A stretch of 64,000 nucleotides of DNA from Nemertoderma westbladi (GCA_032718475.1 JAUCBJ010001755.1:1-64000); one strand, 5' to 3'. Positions 56,801 through 59,588 are shown, counted from the first letter of the stretch. The notes: a model not told the origin generated them from the letters alone. Translations and numbers: made by a program.

Positions 56801-56945
56801 CAGTAGGCCTACATACATACATTACATACATAATTAAACCGCAATGTCAATGCGTGAACTTACTTGAATTCGCATGACCGATGTTTACCAAATGTCCCAA
56901 ACTTATAACCAAAGCAACCAGAACCGTTGCTTGTAGCTGACACAT
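8718..56945 (-). CDS. Secreted multidomain FnII/LamG/EGF/TSP1 protein gene (17 exons seen, 3' incomplete)
   Basis: Minus-strand gene joined from 17 exons with GT-AG borders. Domain order is signal peptide, FnII, LamG-like, EGF, FnII, EGF x5, cbEGF x3, TSP1 x4. Every placed junction is phase 1 and every internal exon is divisible by three, so the exons join without a stop for about 940 codons. The composition predicts an extracellular protein with disulfide-rich modules, perhaps in adhesion, matrix or carbohydrate recognition; no enzymatic domain is seen. Introns hold LINEs in both orientations, a SINE, foldback DNA and satellites. No terminal exon or stop was found below 8718, so the 3' end is missing or unrecognised. 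I do not recognise a named orthologue. A split into two adjacent genes, for example between the EGF and TSP1 parts, cannot be excluded without transcripts. Confidence 0.8.
9980..10126 (-). CDS. Exon 16: thrombospondin type 1 domain 3
   Basis: 147 nt, phase 1 to 1, acceptor TTGTCAG and donor GTAAGT. It encodes [27 protein letters not shown] and the final CNTHDC. It is almost identical to exon 17 (one base change noticed: a Val versus Ile codon after GGGT), as expected from the 1.26-kb tandem duplication. Confidence 0.87.
11241..11387 (-). CDS. Exon 15: thrombospondin type 1 domain 2
   Basis: 147 nt, phase 1 to 1, donor GTAAGT. It encodes [18 protein letters not shown] and NETRD. Upstream, the acceptor is CATTCAAG, without the clear pyrimidine tract and CAG seen before the other TSP1 exons, so its use is less certain. 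Its 3' intron flank is shared with the two younger copies at 9980 and 8718. Confidence 0.8.
11400..12262. other. Intron between TSP1 exons 14 and 15
   Basis: No coding domain seen. It contains a dispersed motif TAACCAAAACAATAAA (about 11975) that also occurs near 24035 and 59490 in other repeats, and GCCGACAACC (about 11870), which resembles the end of the 59396 MITE. A remnant of a related non-autonomous element is likely. Confidence 0.4.
12263..12409 (-). CDS. Exon 14: thrombospondin type 1 domain 1
   Basis: 147 nt, phase 1 to 1, acceptor TTTTACAG and donor GTAAGT. It encodes [18 protein letters not shown], followed by NETRE and closing Cys residues, matching TSP1 (W...CS..CGGG...R). Only one Trp of the usual tryptophan ladder is kept. 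It is the most diverged of four TSP1 exons. Confidence 0.85.
12801..13503 (-). pseudogene. LINE-D 3' half (C-terminal zinc-binding domain)
   Basis: The minus strand continues the LINE-D ORF that is broken off at 17052. Residues [10 protein letters not shown] and [11 protein letters not shown] follow, then a TAA at 13217-13215, then the same frame runs on to 12801. The end has [20 protein letters not shown], a Cys-x2-Cys ... His-x4-Cys zinc-binding motif found near the C-terminus of many LINE proteins. One internal stop and the LINE-C insertion disable it. Confidence 0.8.
13494..13503. repeat. Target-site duplication of LINE-C, left copy
   Basis: AACCATAAAA, repeated exactly at 17052-17061 after the ATCT tail. 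Removing 13504-17061 restores a continuous LINE-D frame (residues NFMV joined to YGETGV). Confidence 0.85.
13505..16393 (+). pseudogene. LINE-C ORF2: 2A-like motif, PHD finger, endonuclease, RT
   Basis: Frame open from 13505 without a stop to 16393 (963 codons). It begins DIETNPGP, matching the D-x-E-x-N-P-G-P 2A-like consensus. A Cys4-His-Cys3 PHD-like finger follows (13556-13711: CPVC, CESC, FVHLKC, CNSC). The endonuclease shows [35 protein letters not shown] and LSDHFIVF. The RT shows [46 protein letters not shown] and LYADDSAL. Its natural C-terminus is in the next frame after about 16385, so one frameshift separates it from completeness. No upstream start codon is kept because of 5' truncation. 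Confidence 0.9.
16386..16721 (+). pseudogene. LINE-C C-terminal domain in shifted frame
   Basis: Continues the RT protein after the frameshift: [19 protein letters not shown], then [20 protein letters not shown] (the W-N-x-L-P motif common at the CR1 C-terminus), ending at a TAG. It overlaps the end of the main frame by about 10 bases. Confidence 0.8.
17052..17061. repeat. Target-site duplication of LINE-C, right copy
   Basis: AACCATAAAA directly after the ATCT-repeat tail of LINE-C; pairs with 13494-13503. Confidence 0.85.
17062..19020 (-). pseudogene. LINE-D 5' part: I-like reverse transcriptase
   Basis: Open minus frame of about 654 codons. The linker contains [12 protein letters not shown], and RT blocks follow: [87 protein letters not shown], and [13 protein letters not shown] with the intact YADD box. 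The endonuclease is missing, so the copy is 5'-truncated near 19020. The C-terminus continues at 13503-12801 beyond LINE-C. Clade is uncertain (I/Nimb-like group by motif resemblance). Confidence 0.85.
19021..20007. other. Intron, AT-rich, no gene recognised
   Basis: Very AT-rich, with runs of TAATAT-type low complexity from about 19500. One 75-codon plus frame (19282-19509) has no domain and lies in AT-rich sequence; I give it no weight. Confidence 0.5.
20008..20463. repeat. 21-bp AT minisatellite, about 21 copies
   Basis: Unit TAACTAATTTAATTAATTAAT (21 bp; every base A or T except one C). The middle units are identical, edges show TTTATTAA and TTAATGAA variants. Each unit carries the octamer TTAATTAA and can fold on itself, so the array may extrude or collapse in assembly. 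Confidence 0.92.
20458..20706 (-). CDS. Small basic AT-hook-like ORF (uncertain)
   Basis: 82-codon minus ORF starting at the ATG 20706-20704, immediately 3' of the cbEGF exon 13 donor. The sequence is highly basic ([40 protein letters not shown]) with an AT-hook-like core RGRP. It ends right at the 21-bp array. It could be an exon of another transcript, an intron-retention tail, or part of a mobile element. Lys/Arg codon richness in this AT-rich region looks non-random, but I do not recognise a family. Confidence 0.3.
   Translation of the reverse strand: MSKINNIERKRKRKRPNVDTAATKTKPKRGRPTNNASTSWKRAKKNAKVKKTLHWRKYFSKGSKIRSRLDEIAAARLVVSFN
20725..20862 (-). CDS. Exon 13: calcium-binding EGF domain 3
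   Basis: 138 nt, phase 1 to 1, acceptor TTTCAG and donor GTAATA. It begins DIDEC and contains [15 protein letters not shown] and a final NCTG. There are eight cysteines instead of six (two extra near CGIECDPC), which could form an additional disulfide. Confidence 0.87.
20950..21540 (+). mobile_element. Internally deleted LINE-B (5' end joined to 3' end)
   Basis: Starts with about 145 bp of LINE-B 5' UTR (sense, including TCAGGAGTAGAGTGTTCTC), then jumps near 21095 to the C-terminal coding region ([35 protein letters not shown]) and the 3' end with ATGCAGC-type repeats. The middle 2.5 kb is missing. It resembles a non-autonomous deletion derivative, or a chance join. Confidence 0.75.
21541..21893 (+). 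mobile_element. LINE-B 5' region fragment
   Basis: Aligns with the reverse complement of about 7565-7935, including GGTCCGGCCACCAGA and GTGACCTTTCTGG. It lies directly after the 3' end of the previous fragment, in the same direction, and before an opposite-strand piece. Confidence 0.75.
21905..22262 (-). mobile_element. LINE-B RT/C-terminal fragment, opposite strand
   Basis: Minus strand gives [20 protein letters not shown] and LNRLSRIW, as in 5464-5751 of the longer LINE-B copy. Together with the neighbouring plus pieces it forms a LINE-B mosaic, probably by repeated insertions and rearrangement. Confidence 0.75.
22263..25112 (+). mobile_element. LINE-B endonuclease-linker fragment split by an hAT-like element
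   Basis: 22263-22992 is a decayed LINE-B endonuclease and linker, and 24609-25112 continues the same element (GACAGACCACAGAATTAGGA; then the region corresponding to [17 protein letters not shown]). The two halves meet at TGTATACCCTCGAAAC, a site present uninterrupted in reverse orientation near 6483 and directly near 42638. Frameshifts are many; this copy is older than the others. Confidence 0.8.
22993..24600. mobile_element. Non-autonomous hAT-like element
   Basis: Ends are CAGGGACGGATTA (22993) and its inverse TAATCCGTCCCTG (24588-24600). Both sides carry the 8-bp target duplication TGTATACC (22985-22992 and 24601-24608). An 8-bp TSD with CAGGG-type terminal inverted repeats is characteristic of hAT transposons. 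The 1.6-kb interior holds G-rich subterminal tracts next to both ends (GTAAGTTG-type words follow), a 14-G run near 23920, and no transposase-like ORF. Confidence 0.85.
25272..25394 (-). CDS. Exon 12: calcium-binding EGF domain 2
   Basis: 123 nt, phase 1 to 1, acceptor CTATAG and donor GTAATA. It encodes DVNEC ... [20 protein letters not shown] and ends NCTG: a textbook cbEGF with D-V-N-E-C, the N-T-x-G-S-F/Y hydroxylation-type segment, and six cysteines. It lies only 281 bp after exon 11. Confidence 0.9.
25676..25816 (-). CDS. Exon 11: calcium-binding EGF domain 1
   Basis: 141 nt, phase 1 to 1, acceptor TTTAG and donor GTAGGT. It starts DMDEC, the cbEGF calcium-binding signature (D-x-D/N-E-C), and continues to [16 protein letters not shown] and ends NCTG. 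The loop after the fifth Cys is longer than usual. It differs from the upstream EGF array in type and length. Confidence 0.87.
25985..26390 (+). pseudogene. Retroelement RT fragment (frameshifted)
   Basis: Two frames give parts of one RT: one has [14 protein letters not shown] with the YADD box, and the next frame has [20 protein letters not shown], then [19 protein letters not shown]. This G-P-x-x-G-Y-[FY]-P-x-P-[ST]-K pattern after YADD occurs in RT-like ORFs of marine invertebrates. A frameshift near 26100 separates the halves. Family not assigned. Confidence 0.6.
26391..27339. repeat. AT-rich intron with TTTCGGCCGAAA repeats
   Basis: No gene seen. Between about 26875 and 27035 an imperfect tandem unit of about 60 bp carries the palindrome TTTCGGCCGAAA and the phrase TGGAAGAGCTGAAAA. 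The first and last copies have a doubled palindromic core. Confidence 0.55.
27340..27915 (+). pseudogene. I-like LINE RT fragment
   Basis: Frames 27349-27531 and 27488-27915 give RT blocks: [19 protein letters not shown], then [33 protein letters not shown] with an intact YADD box, and [20 protein letters not shown]. The end resembles the matching part of LINE-D ([20 protein letters not shown]). A frameshift near 27530 and abrupt ends show it is a short dead fragment. Confidence 0.78.
27916..27963. repeat. Perfect 19-bp hairpin at LINE breakpoint
   Basis: Arms CCAAAATTCTGCACCGACT (27916-27934) and its exact inverse (27945-27963) with a 10-nt loop. It begins just where similarity of the RT fragment to other LINEs stops. 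Confidence 0.85.
27964..29287. other. Intron with small hairpins, no gene recognised
   Basis: Contains a 15-bp perfect hairpin (GTAGCAAGGACGCCA at 28492-28506 and inverse at 28525-28539), several GTAGC/GCTAC words up to 28640, and a GTAGCTTTTTTTGACGGTTT motif at about 28794 shared with repeats at 31.4-37.2 kb. Probably remains of non-autonomous elements. Confidence 0.45.
29288..29905. repeat. 19-bp minisatellite, about 32 copies
   Basis: Unit CTAGTTACACCATGTTTCT and, at the left, CTAGTTACACCATTTTACA variants. The right two thirds are almost uniform while the left third mixes four variants, so expansion seems to have been recent at the right side. Confidence 0.92.
29906..31386. other. Intron, no gene recognised
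   Basis: AT-rich, with scattered short plus frames lacking any domain. A phrase near 30530 (GCCGTTAGTGTTAACA, TTGTTATATAGCACT) resembles 39500-39535 in a MITE-like insertion, so at least one more dispersed repeat is present. Confidence 0.4.
31387..31815 (+). repeat. GTAGCA/GACGGT repeat, copy 1
   Basis: About 430 bp, beginning GGTAGCACTTTGTGACGGTT and ending CAAAGGTAGCAGTACCGTCA. It aligns along its length with 32506-32940 and inversely with 34815-35245. It includes an internal short palindrome (TTTGTATT ... ACACAAA with AT-rich centre). Confidence 0.75.
32506..32940 (+). repeat. GTAGCA/GACGGT repeat, copy 2 (left arm)
   Basis: Begins AGTAGCATTTTGCGACGGTT and ends GGTAGCAATACCGTCAC. Forms the left arm of an inverted pair with 34815-35245, about 1.9 kb apart. 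Confidence 0.78.
33255..34490. mobile_element. Inner foldback-like element with inverted ends
   Basis: The left end (GAACTACAGATCG, TCTACGATTTCTCGCGAACT, GTGCGCGATATTGCTCTC) is matched inversely near the right end (GAGAGCGCTATATCGCGCAC, then AGTTCGCGAGAAATCGTAGA). The right end carries an extra copy of the terminal motif in inverse, giving a long palindrome. The interior has no ORF or domain. Likely a non-autonomous TIR element inserted between the GTAGCA/GACGGT arms. Confidence 0.55.
34401..34477. repeat. 57-bp perfect palindrome plus overlapping 25-bp palindrome
   Basis: 34401-34428 and 34430-34457 are exact inverse copies (28 bp each) around a single A. Overlapping this, 34453-34464 and 34466-34477 are exact 12-bp inverse copies, also around a single A. 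Near-perfect palindromes of this size are unstable in vivo and in cloning, so this one is young. Confidence 0.9.
34815..35245 (-). repeat. GTAGCA/GACGGT repeat, copy 3 (inverted right arm)
   Basis: Reverse complement of copy 2 with moderate divergence. Together the arms could fold into a very long stem enclosing the inner element at 33255-34490. Confidence 0.78.
35246..36183. other. Intron with G-run and CATA microsatellite
   Basis: No gene seen. Holds a 23-G homopolymer (35417-35439), a short CATA repeat (about 35898-35921) and two related phrases (35530-35600 and 35690-35880: TCCCAAACACG, TCACTCTCAGA / TTTTCACCTTCAGAC) that suggest an old local duplication. Confidence 0.45.
36184..36809. 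repeat. 22-bp minisatellite, about 28 copies, open in all forward frames
   Basis: Unit TTGGACGGATCCGTCATGGATG with CCATCA/CCGTCA alternation; most units hold a GGATCC site. Since 22 is not a multiple of three, each frame reads the same 66-nt, 22-residue polypeptide repeat ([20 protein letters not shown]...), and all three forward frames stay open for over 200 codons. I see no promoter, splice context or relatives that would make it a gene. Confidence 0.93.
36810..37620. other. Intron with a diverged GTAGCA/GACGGT repeat
   Basis: 37198-37345 begins GTAGCATTTTATAGCGGTTT and has GTAGCATAGCCGTCAAA at about 37323; at 37575 GTGACGGTTCTGCTACATTTTGTGT is the inverse form. This looks like another, shorter copy of the repeat family at 31-35 kb. 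No gene recognised. Confidence 0.5.
37971..38207 (-). mobile_element. tRNA-derived SINE
   Basis: On the minus strand the element begins GGCGGGGTAGATCAGTTGG (tRNA-like box A region), then GGTTGTAGGTTCAGCCCC (box B-like), then TCGATAAAATGAGTACC, a phrase common in tRNA-type SINEs of marine animals, and ends in an A/C-rich tail (TGCTTTTTGCTTG). It is flanked by the 10-bp duplication AATTATATAG (37961-37970 and 38208-38217). The paralogous introns at about 39206 and 40808 lack it. Confidence 0.88.
38354..38467 (-). CDS. Exon 10: EGF-like domain (array copy 5)
   Basis: 114 nt, phase 1 to 1, acceptor ACTATAG-type and donor GTAAGT. It encodes [14 protein letters not shown] ... [14 protein letters not shown]. 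This is the most 3' copy of the near-identical array. Its downstream intron carries the SINE insertion at 37971-38207. A 12.5-kb intron rich in repeats follows. Confidence 0.87.
39340..39453 (-). CDS. Exon 9: EGF-like domain (array copy 4)
   Basis: 114 nt, phase 1 to 1. Nearly identical to exon 10, with changes such as a Cys-Tyr versus Cys-His start (NPCYG) and a silent change in the Asn codon after CDCS. The six cysteines are intact, so the copy looks functional. Confidence 0.87.
39471..40070. mobile_element. MITE-like insertions in EGF unit 2
   Basis: This block is absent from the matching place in EGF unit 1. Its left part (39471-39917) starts ATTCCAAAATTGTA and ends in the inverse TACAATTTTGGAAT. 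The remainder (about 39926-40070) has its own weak inverted ends (ATACTTGTTGCAAAGTACTTTACAG versus the opposite at the right). Two small non-autonomous elements are the simplest reading. Confidence 0.5.
40949..41062 (-). CDS. Exon 8: EGF-like domain (array copy 3)
   Basis: 114 nt, phase 1 to 1, same acceptor and donor context as its neighbours. It encodes the same EGF module, with [14 protein letters not shown] in the second half. Flanking intron sequence on both sides aligns with that of the neighbouring copies, showing a segmental rather than a retroposed duplication. Confidence 0.87.
41540..42206 (-). pseudogene. LINE C-terminal fragment (CR1/L2-like)
   Basis: Two segments in one direction: [20 protein letters not shown]-like sequence ([27 protein letters not shown]-like), then [19 protein letters not shown] and [20 protein letters not shown]. 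These belong to the region after the RT in certain invertebrate LINEs. A frame break near 41905 divides them. Start of similarity is [10 protein letters not shown]. Confidence 0.65.
42218..43475 (+). pseudogene. LINE-B fragment: endonuclease end, linker, RT start
   Basis: Plus strand gives [33 protein letters not shown] and [15 protein letters not shown] in one frame, then [20 protein letters not shown], then [17 protein letters not shown] and [11 protein letters not shown], and finally [16 protein letters not shown]. At least three frame changes. Both ends are abrupt. Confidence 0.82.
43480..43673 (+). pseudogene. CR1/L2-like linker fragment
   Basis: Encodes [20 protein letters not shown] then [20 protein letters not shown], the segment between endonuclease and RT of CR1/L2-type LINEs (P-W-F-[ND]-x-D/E-L pattern). 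It ends at a stop and is too short to assign further. Confidence 0.6.
43752..43865 (-). CDS. Exon 7: EGF-like domain (array copy 2)
   Basis: 114 nt, phase 1 to 1, acceptor TTATAG and donor GTAAGT. It encodes [14 protein letters not shown] ... [14 protein letters not shown]. It differs from the next three exons by few bases. Its downstream intron has been invaded by LINE pieces (41.5-43.7 kb). Confidence 0.87.
44420..44830 (-). mobile_element. LINE-B C-terminal fragment
   Basis: Aligns with 5190-5530 of LINE-B, with small gaps (TTTACCATGCGTATTATCTC, GTAATGTCCTGCAAAGGGGA, CAATGAACCCGTCATAGTAT). Strongly diverged. Confidence 0.7.
44958..45071 (-). CDS. Exon 6: EGF-like domain (array copy 1)
   Basis: 114 nt, phase 1 to 1, acceptor TATAG and donor GTAAGT. 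It encodes [14 protein letters not shown] ... [14 protein letters not shown], six cysteines in EGF spacing. It is the most 5' of five similar EGF exons between 38 and 45 kb and the most diverged of them, suggesting it is the oldest copy. Confidence 0.87.
45312..45593 (+). CDS. SAP-like ORF at the foldback boundary (uncertain)
   Basis: 93-codon plus ORF. The first third, [20 protein letters not shown] then LRRNLHRYI, resembles a SAP helix-extension-helix (L-x3-C-x3-G-L-P...L-x3-L). The rest is acidic and Asn/Lys-rich and ends KSRFPVR before TAG. Its last third (from 45493) lies inside the inverted arm, and an inverse copy of that part is at 48350-48460. It may be the end of a mobile-element protein captured in the arm, or a neighbouring coding remnant. 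Function unknown. Confidence 0.4.
   Translation: MNRTSLRLHCDNAGLPTNPKDSTTSLRRNLHRYIAGDETYLLDRIGQQCWSDEINRAVKYWIVIKSENNEKDEMINENIEFIKQSAKSRFPVR
45872..46110 (-). repeat. 30-bp repeat array, minus orientation
   Basis: About eight units of GATGGCGACGGAGTCTATTA plus AACCCGGAAC, with small length changes. Inverse of the array at 47021. Confidence 0.85.
46111..47020. other. Centre of the foldback-like element
   Basis: No gene with a recognisable domain. Contains a C-run (about 46696-46708) and AT-rich sequence; short plus frames are not supported. Confidence 0.4.
47021..47965 (+). repeat. 30-bp repeat array, plus orientation
   Basis: About 28 units of GGGTTTAATAGACTCCGTCG plus CCATCGTTCC. Some units carry an inserted TCAGTTAA or TTAGTTAA after TTTAA, forming a higher-order variant. 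The array is about four times longer than its inverse partner. Confidence 0.88.
48595..48930 (-). mobile_element. LINE-B RT fragment
   Basis: Aligns with 5970-6320 of LINE-B (AAGGACATGCGTAGAACATA, GCAAGTGTGTCACCCT, GGCTCCATGGTCCCCTAA). Heavily mutated. Confidence 0.7.
48931..49724. other. Intron, no gene recognised
   Basis: Includes GGGTATATAACTTATTTATAG (about 49390), a TATA-like run with an adjoining GTTCGGACAG, which might be part of a solo LTR or a promoter, but no matching second LTR or terminal motif was found. Confidence 0.35.
49725..49937 (-). CDS. Exon 5: fibronectin type II domain 2
   Basis: 213 nt, phase 1 to 1, acceptor GTTACAG and donor GTAAGA. Residues include CIFPF, a middle Cys, HWCAIT and WAWC with a final Cys, a good FnII signature and closer to consensus than the first FnII. 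An insert rich in Gly, Thr and Ala lies between WCAIT and WAWC, in the same place as in exon 2, so both came from the same ancestral module. Confidence 0.88.
50030..50910. other. Intron with a CR1 3' tail fragment
   Basis: About 50467-50575 resembles the last 100 bp of LINE-C (CAATCCTATATGTTAT, TTATTGTTTTTACATAAT, then ATCTATCTCACTATCTC). The rest is AT-rich without coding domains. Confidence 0.5.
50911..51024 (-). CDS. Exon 4: EGF-like domain
   Basis: 114 nt, phase 1 to 1, acceptor TTCGACAG and donor GTAAGT. It encodes six cysteines in EGF spacing ([14 protein letters not shown] ... [14 protein letters not shown]). It lies between the LamG and second FnII exons and is clearly related to the five EGF exons at 38-45 kb, so one copy sits apart from the array. 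Confidence 0.85.
51240..52800. mobile_element. Poly-G/poly-C capped repeat element (candidate transposon)
   Basis: Both ends carry a G-run, the near-palindrome TCAATATGA and a C-run (51257-51288 and 52749-52794). Between them is a diverged tandem array with a period of about 165 bp, each unit holding GGTGCTAGCACC or a variant and CTTGTTTCTTGCGTTATACG. The left edge TTAACCCTATTAAACCCGG starts with TTAA followed by CCC, which would suit a piggyBac-type end; the right edge gives no clear mirror TTAA. No transposase ORF. Family is therefore open. Confidence 0.5.
52801..53459. other. Intron, no gene recognised
   Basis: Contains a weak local repetition around 53075-53150 (CAACCATGGCAACTATACAC, ACCATAGCAACCACACAC). 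No splice-bounded domain seen. Confidence 0.45.
53460..54107 (-). CDS. Exon 3: LamG-like / concanavalin-A-like lectin domain
   Basis: 648 nt (216 codons), phase 1 to 1, acceptor TTTTACAG and donor GTAAAT. The protein has the features of a LamG/ConA-like jelly-roll: [19 protein letters not shown] near the start (the usual A-x-F-D-G...I-x-I...L pattern), FTMVAIIK, a central WYMIAYGV strand, and near the end [20 protein letters not shown] and a terminal V-Y strand. Such domains bind glycans or matrix ligands. The whole domain is in one exon, unlike many LamG genes. Confidence 0.85.
54108..54929. other. Intron between FnII-1 and LamG exons, no further gene
   Basis: Strand-biased composition: the plus strand is rich in A and C (AACAAACAAAC, GAACAAAAACAGAAC) from 54360 to 54800. 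Open frames on the minus strand here (rich in Phe, Cys, Val) reflect this bias. Confidence 0.45.
54930..55905 (-). pseudogene. I-like LINE fragment: RT thumb and C-terminal zinc motif
   Basis: Minus frames give [20 protein letters not shown] (HADD in place of YADD), [20 protein letters not shown] and [14 protein letters not shown], then [20 protein letters not shown] and [19 protein letters not shown] before a TAA near 54937. The Cys-x-Cys ... His-x4-Cys ending matches the C-terminus of LINE-D ([10 protein letters not shown]). Two or more frameshifts. Confidence 0.75.
55906..56297. other. Intron 2, no gene recognised
   Basis: AT-rich. The segment directly above the LINE fragment (55890-55975) may contain decayed RT ([18 protein letters not shown]-like on the minus strand), suggesting that the LINE fragment begins slightly further out than stated. 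Confidence 0.4.
56298..56510 (-). CDS. Exon 2: fibronectin type II domain 1
   Basis: 213 nt, phase 1 to 1, acceptor ATTACAG and donor GTAATG. The translation has the FnII/kringle-like pattern: a Cys followed by WPF (canonical CxFPF), a middle Cys, then WCAT, and a final WGYC with another Cys. FnII modules bind collagen or other ligands in known proteins; the ligand here is unknown. It is the same length as the second FnII exon (49725-49937), consistent with duplication of one module. Confidence 0.85.
56864..56945 (-). CDS. Exon 1: start codon and signal peptide
   Basis: The ATG is at 56945-56943 and is followed by a hydrophobic stretch rich in V, L, A and I (residues about 6-22), typical of a secretory signal peptide. 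The exon encodes 27 codons plus one base and ends at a GTAAGT donor (56863-56858). Phase 1 output matches the next exon. The short polar start MCQLQ before the hydrophobic core supports this ATG. Confidence 0.75.
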
Positions 56946-56980
56946 TGTTCTTTTGTATCAGTTTTACCTAAAGAGACATC

Positions 56981-56990
56981 ATAATATATA
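56981..56990 (-). promoter_or_regulatory. Possible TATA-like element upstream of exon 1
   Basis: The minus strand reads TATATATTAT about 36-45 bases before the start codon. In AT-rich DNA this can easily occur by chance, and the transcription start is unknown, so this is only a candidate. Confidence 0.2.
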
Positions 56991-57194
56991 ATCACATTAT
57001 ACCGCCTTTGCATTAAGAACATCAAAAGTTTGATATTTACAAAAGTCTAATTTTATAATTGCCTCATCTTAATTGTTATCAATTAATCAGGTCAGGTCAG
57101 CGTCCTCAGATCCTGCTACCTACTATGACTACTACTATAATCGGCCTACTGCATTGAAGCTGCACATTGATATGCTACGCAGCTTAACAAAAGT

Positions 57195-57530
57195 ATTTTG
57201 CCACTACCATGCAATCCACATTGGAAATTCTCTAATGCAGCTCTTATCAACAAAGTTGCACCGCCACAACTCCCTATCCTCCATGACCTTCGCGTGATTA
57301 TCCGCATCTTCAAGGCCAGTGCCCTTCAAGAGGGTCTCGCAAAAGTCATGGGCTGTCCACCATGCTTATTTTCTCCATGGTGCTGCCAAAACAGAAGACT
57401 GTTCACAGGCTGGTCCTCACGGCGAAAACAGTGTCCTGCAAAGCGGAGACGGCTTGATCTAGTGTCAAGCTTGGGGGAACCAATGATAAACCTCCTATGT
57501 TATATAGTGCTCTTGAAGTTGCGTATATAA
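57195..57530 (-). mobile_element. LINE-B C-terminal fragment
   Basis: Aligns with about 5110-5400 of LINE-B (GTCATGGGCTGTCCACCATG, CACGGCGAAAACAGTGTCCT, GTGTCAAGCTTGGGGGAACC). It lies upstream of the host gene's first exon. Confidence 0.8.
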
Positions 57531-57949
57531 ATGTTTTAAGTAAATCACTCAAACTCAAATATTCAAATTTAAAATACTAGCTAGTTCAAAAGATTCAGAT
57601 TTAATTTCAATTCACACAAATAAACACCTAAAAGACGTCGCACTACATATACAATAATATAATACAATATTAACACATGGATAAATCATACTGTAATTAG
57701 TTATGAAAGAAAAGAATTGTAGAGTGTAGCTAATGGCTGGAAATCCAGTGGGCTCTACACCACGGATGGAATGTGAAGGGACAATGGGCAGGATACTACT
57801 GCTACATATATACTCGATGTTTTTTAATTGTAACCTATTTTGGAATTCTTGTACGGTAATGGCAATTACCTGATGGAAAAAAGATAAATTGGAATTTGAA
57901 ATAAAAATTCAATGTGACATTTGTAATCTTAATGTGTATGTTAATTTAG
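57531..57949. other. No gene recognised
   Basis: AT-rich flank between LINE fragments upstream of the host gene. Nothing supported. Confidence 0.45.
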
Positions 57950-58560
57950 ATTTGCTTAATTAGACTATATTATTTAGTAGATGATTTTTTAAAGTTTTCG
58001 AGAACGAGATTTTAGAAGGTTTCGATTTTATTCGATCCGGAATATTATTCCAGACTGAGGGGCCCTGAAAACTCATGTTTCATGTGATCACTTTACTTAT
58101 GTTTGTATAGGAAATTGGTGAATTATTAATAATTATTCTGGGAAGGTTAGTGGTGCAATGTCGGTTAGAGAAAAAAGTTGCTTCTGTTTTTTTAAGATTA
58201 AGGGAAAGTGAATTATCAATTAACTAGTTTGTGATATTTTTCAGTTCATTACTATTATATATTAATATTATAAATTAATTTTGATGGATCATTCTCTGAG
58301 TGTACAAGAGTTGTATATTGATTATGAGATAAAATTTTCTGTTTAGAAAGCTATGAAACAAGCTGAGAATTGATAATAGACTCGAAGACTTTTGTTAGTA
58401 CAGGTAATAGTGAGATGGGACGATAGTTATTAGGATTTGTGGGGTCTGCTGTGGGGTCTGCTCCTTTGTGCAACGGTATAACTTTAGCAATTTTGAGAGA
58501 TTTAGGGTTGGGATCCGGTTGAAAATGAATTATTGGCTAATAAATGTCAATAAGTGGCAA
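57950..58560 (-). pseudogene. CR1-like LINE fragment (RT start and C-terminus joined)
   Basis: The minus strand at 58530-58330 reads KSLKIAKVIPLHKGADPTAD and NNYRPISLLPVLTKVFESII, RT blocks of CR1-type LINEs. The lower part (58080-57970) reads GPSVWNNIPDRIKSKPSK, the W-N-x-[IL]-P C-terminal motif. The RT catalytic region between them is missing, so it is an internally deleted copy. Confidence 0.65.
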
Positions 58561-59395
58561 TAAATGTAACGTGTAGCAGGTTTATAACAGTAAATTTCTG
58601 TAGCGAGTAATGTTTAGAACTTACTAAGCCTAAAAATGTCCATTTATTATTGCTGCTTCCTTTCAGTACCTAATTCCTTCTATACTTGTAAATGGAAGGG
58701 GCAATAGAGAAACGTTAGTTTAATGGCCTCCATGTTAATGACGAATACATGGATTACATGTAGTAAGTTGTGAAAGGAATAATAAGCTTAACTTACCTTG
58801 TGAATGATATGGAGAACTTTCTCTTCCGTCCAAAAGTAACTTCGCAACGAGAAAAATCCAAGAATGGTGTGTTTCAGGATTTAACAAAAAACTTATAGAC
58901 CAAAACACCACTGCATGAACAATTAGGAATGAATTCATTGAATTCCTATTGGTTGATGAAAGCAACTTGCACCCACACACCAAAGGTGGTGATGCACCCC
59001 CCCCCCCCCCCCCCCCCCTTTGCATCTTTGAACCCATGTCACGCCACGGTTGCAACAGGCTATATCTGAGTTAGCTGTGTTGAATGTGAATGTGAATAAC
59101 ATATGTTTGCTAACAGTTGTTTTTTTCTGTAAAGGGCATACCGCCACAAAGAACTTATGATGTTTATTAGTTTACATAAGAACATGTACAGGATATTCTC
59201 TATACAATAGAAGTAACACAATAACACAACTTCAAAACACATGTTAGGTGATCGATTTGAGTTCCACAGCTCATATCTCTAGTATATGTTCCTCAGTATG
59301 GGTTTTTTTCCTAACGAAGCCCCTTTATTTTAAATCAATACTACTTATGTTTAGAAAAATAAAAAACCTTTTACATTACGTGTTAAATGACATGG
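58561..59395. other. No gene recognised; contains a 22-C run
   Basis: C-run at 58997-59018, followed by TTTGCATCTTTGAACCCATG and TCACGCCACGGTTGCAAC. The latter resembles the end of an hAT-like element in style, but no partner end or target duplication was found. Confidence 0.35.
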
Positions 59396-59588
59396 GGGTT
59401 TAAACGCTACGCCGACAACCATTATTAAAGCTAATTAATGTTAACTATCAATTGAGAGAAAGGAACAGGTTACAGTGGAAGGTTATTCTAACCAAAACAA
59501 TAAACGAGAGTCACGACCTCAGGGTACATTTTCATATTTCCCGTGCAGTGGTTGTCCGCTGTCGGTTGTCGGCGTTGCGTAAACACCC
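59396..59588. mobile_element. MITE with GGGTTTAAACGC-type inverted ends
   Basis: Left end GGGTTTAAACGCTACGCCGA plus CAACC; right end, inverted, GGGTGTTTACGCAACGCCGA plus CAACC (20 of 25 match). GACATGG flanks both sides (59389-59395 and 59591-59597, the latter after two bases), a possible target duplication. The interior shares GGAACAGGTTACAGTGG and TAACCAAAACAATAAAC with the interior of the hAT-like element at about 24003-24045. Confidence 0.6.

Noticed and set aside
58990-59060. Second hAT-like end next to the 22-C run
   Set aside because: One end resembles an hAT style but no inverse partner or 8-bp duplication was found.
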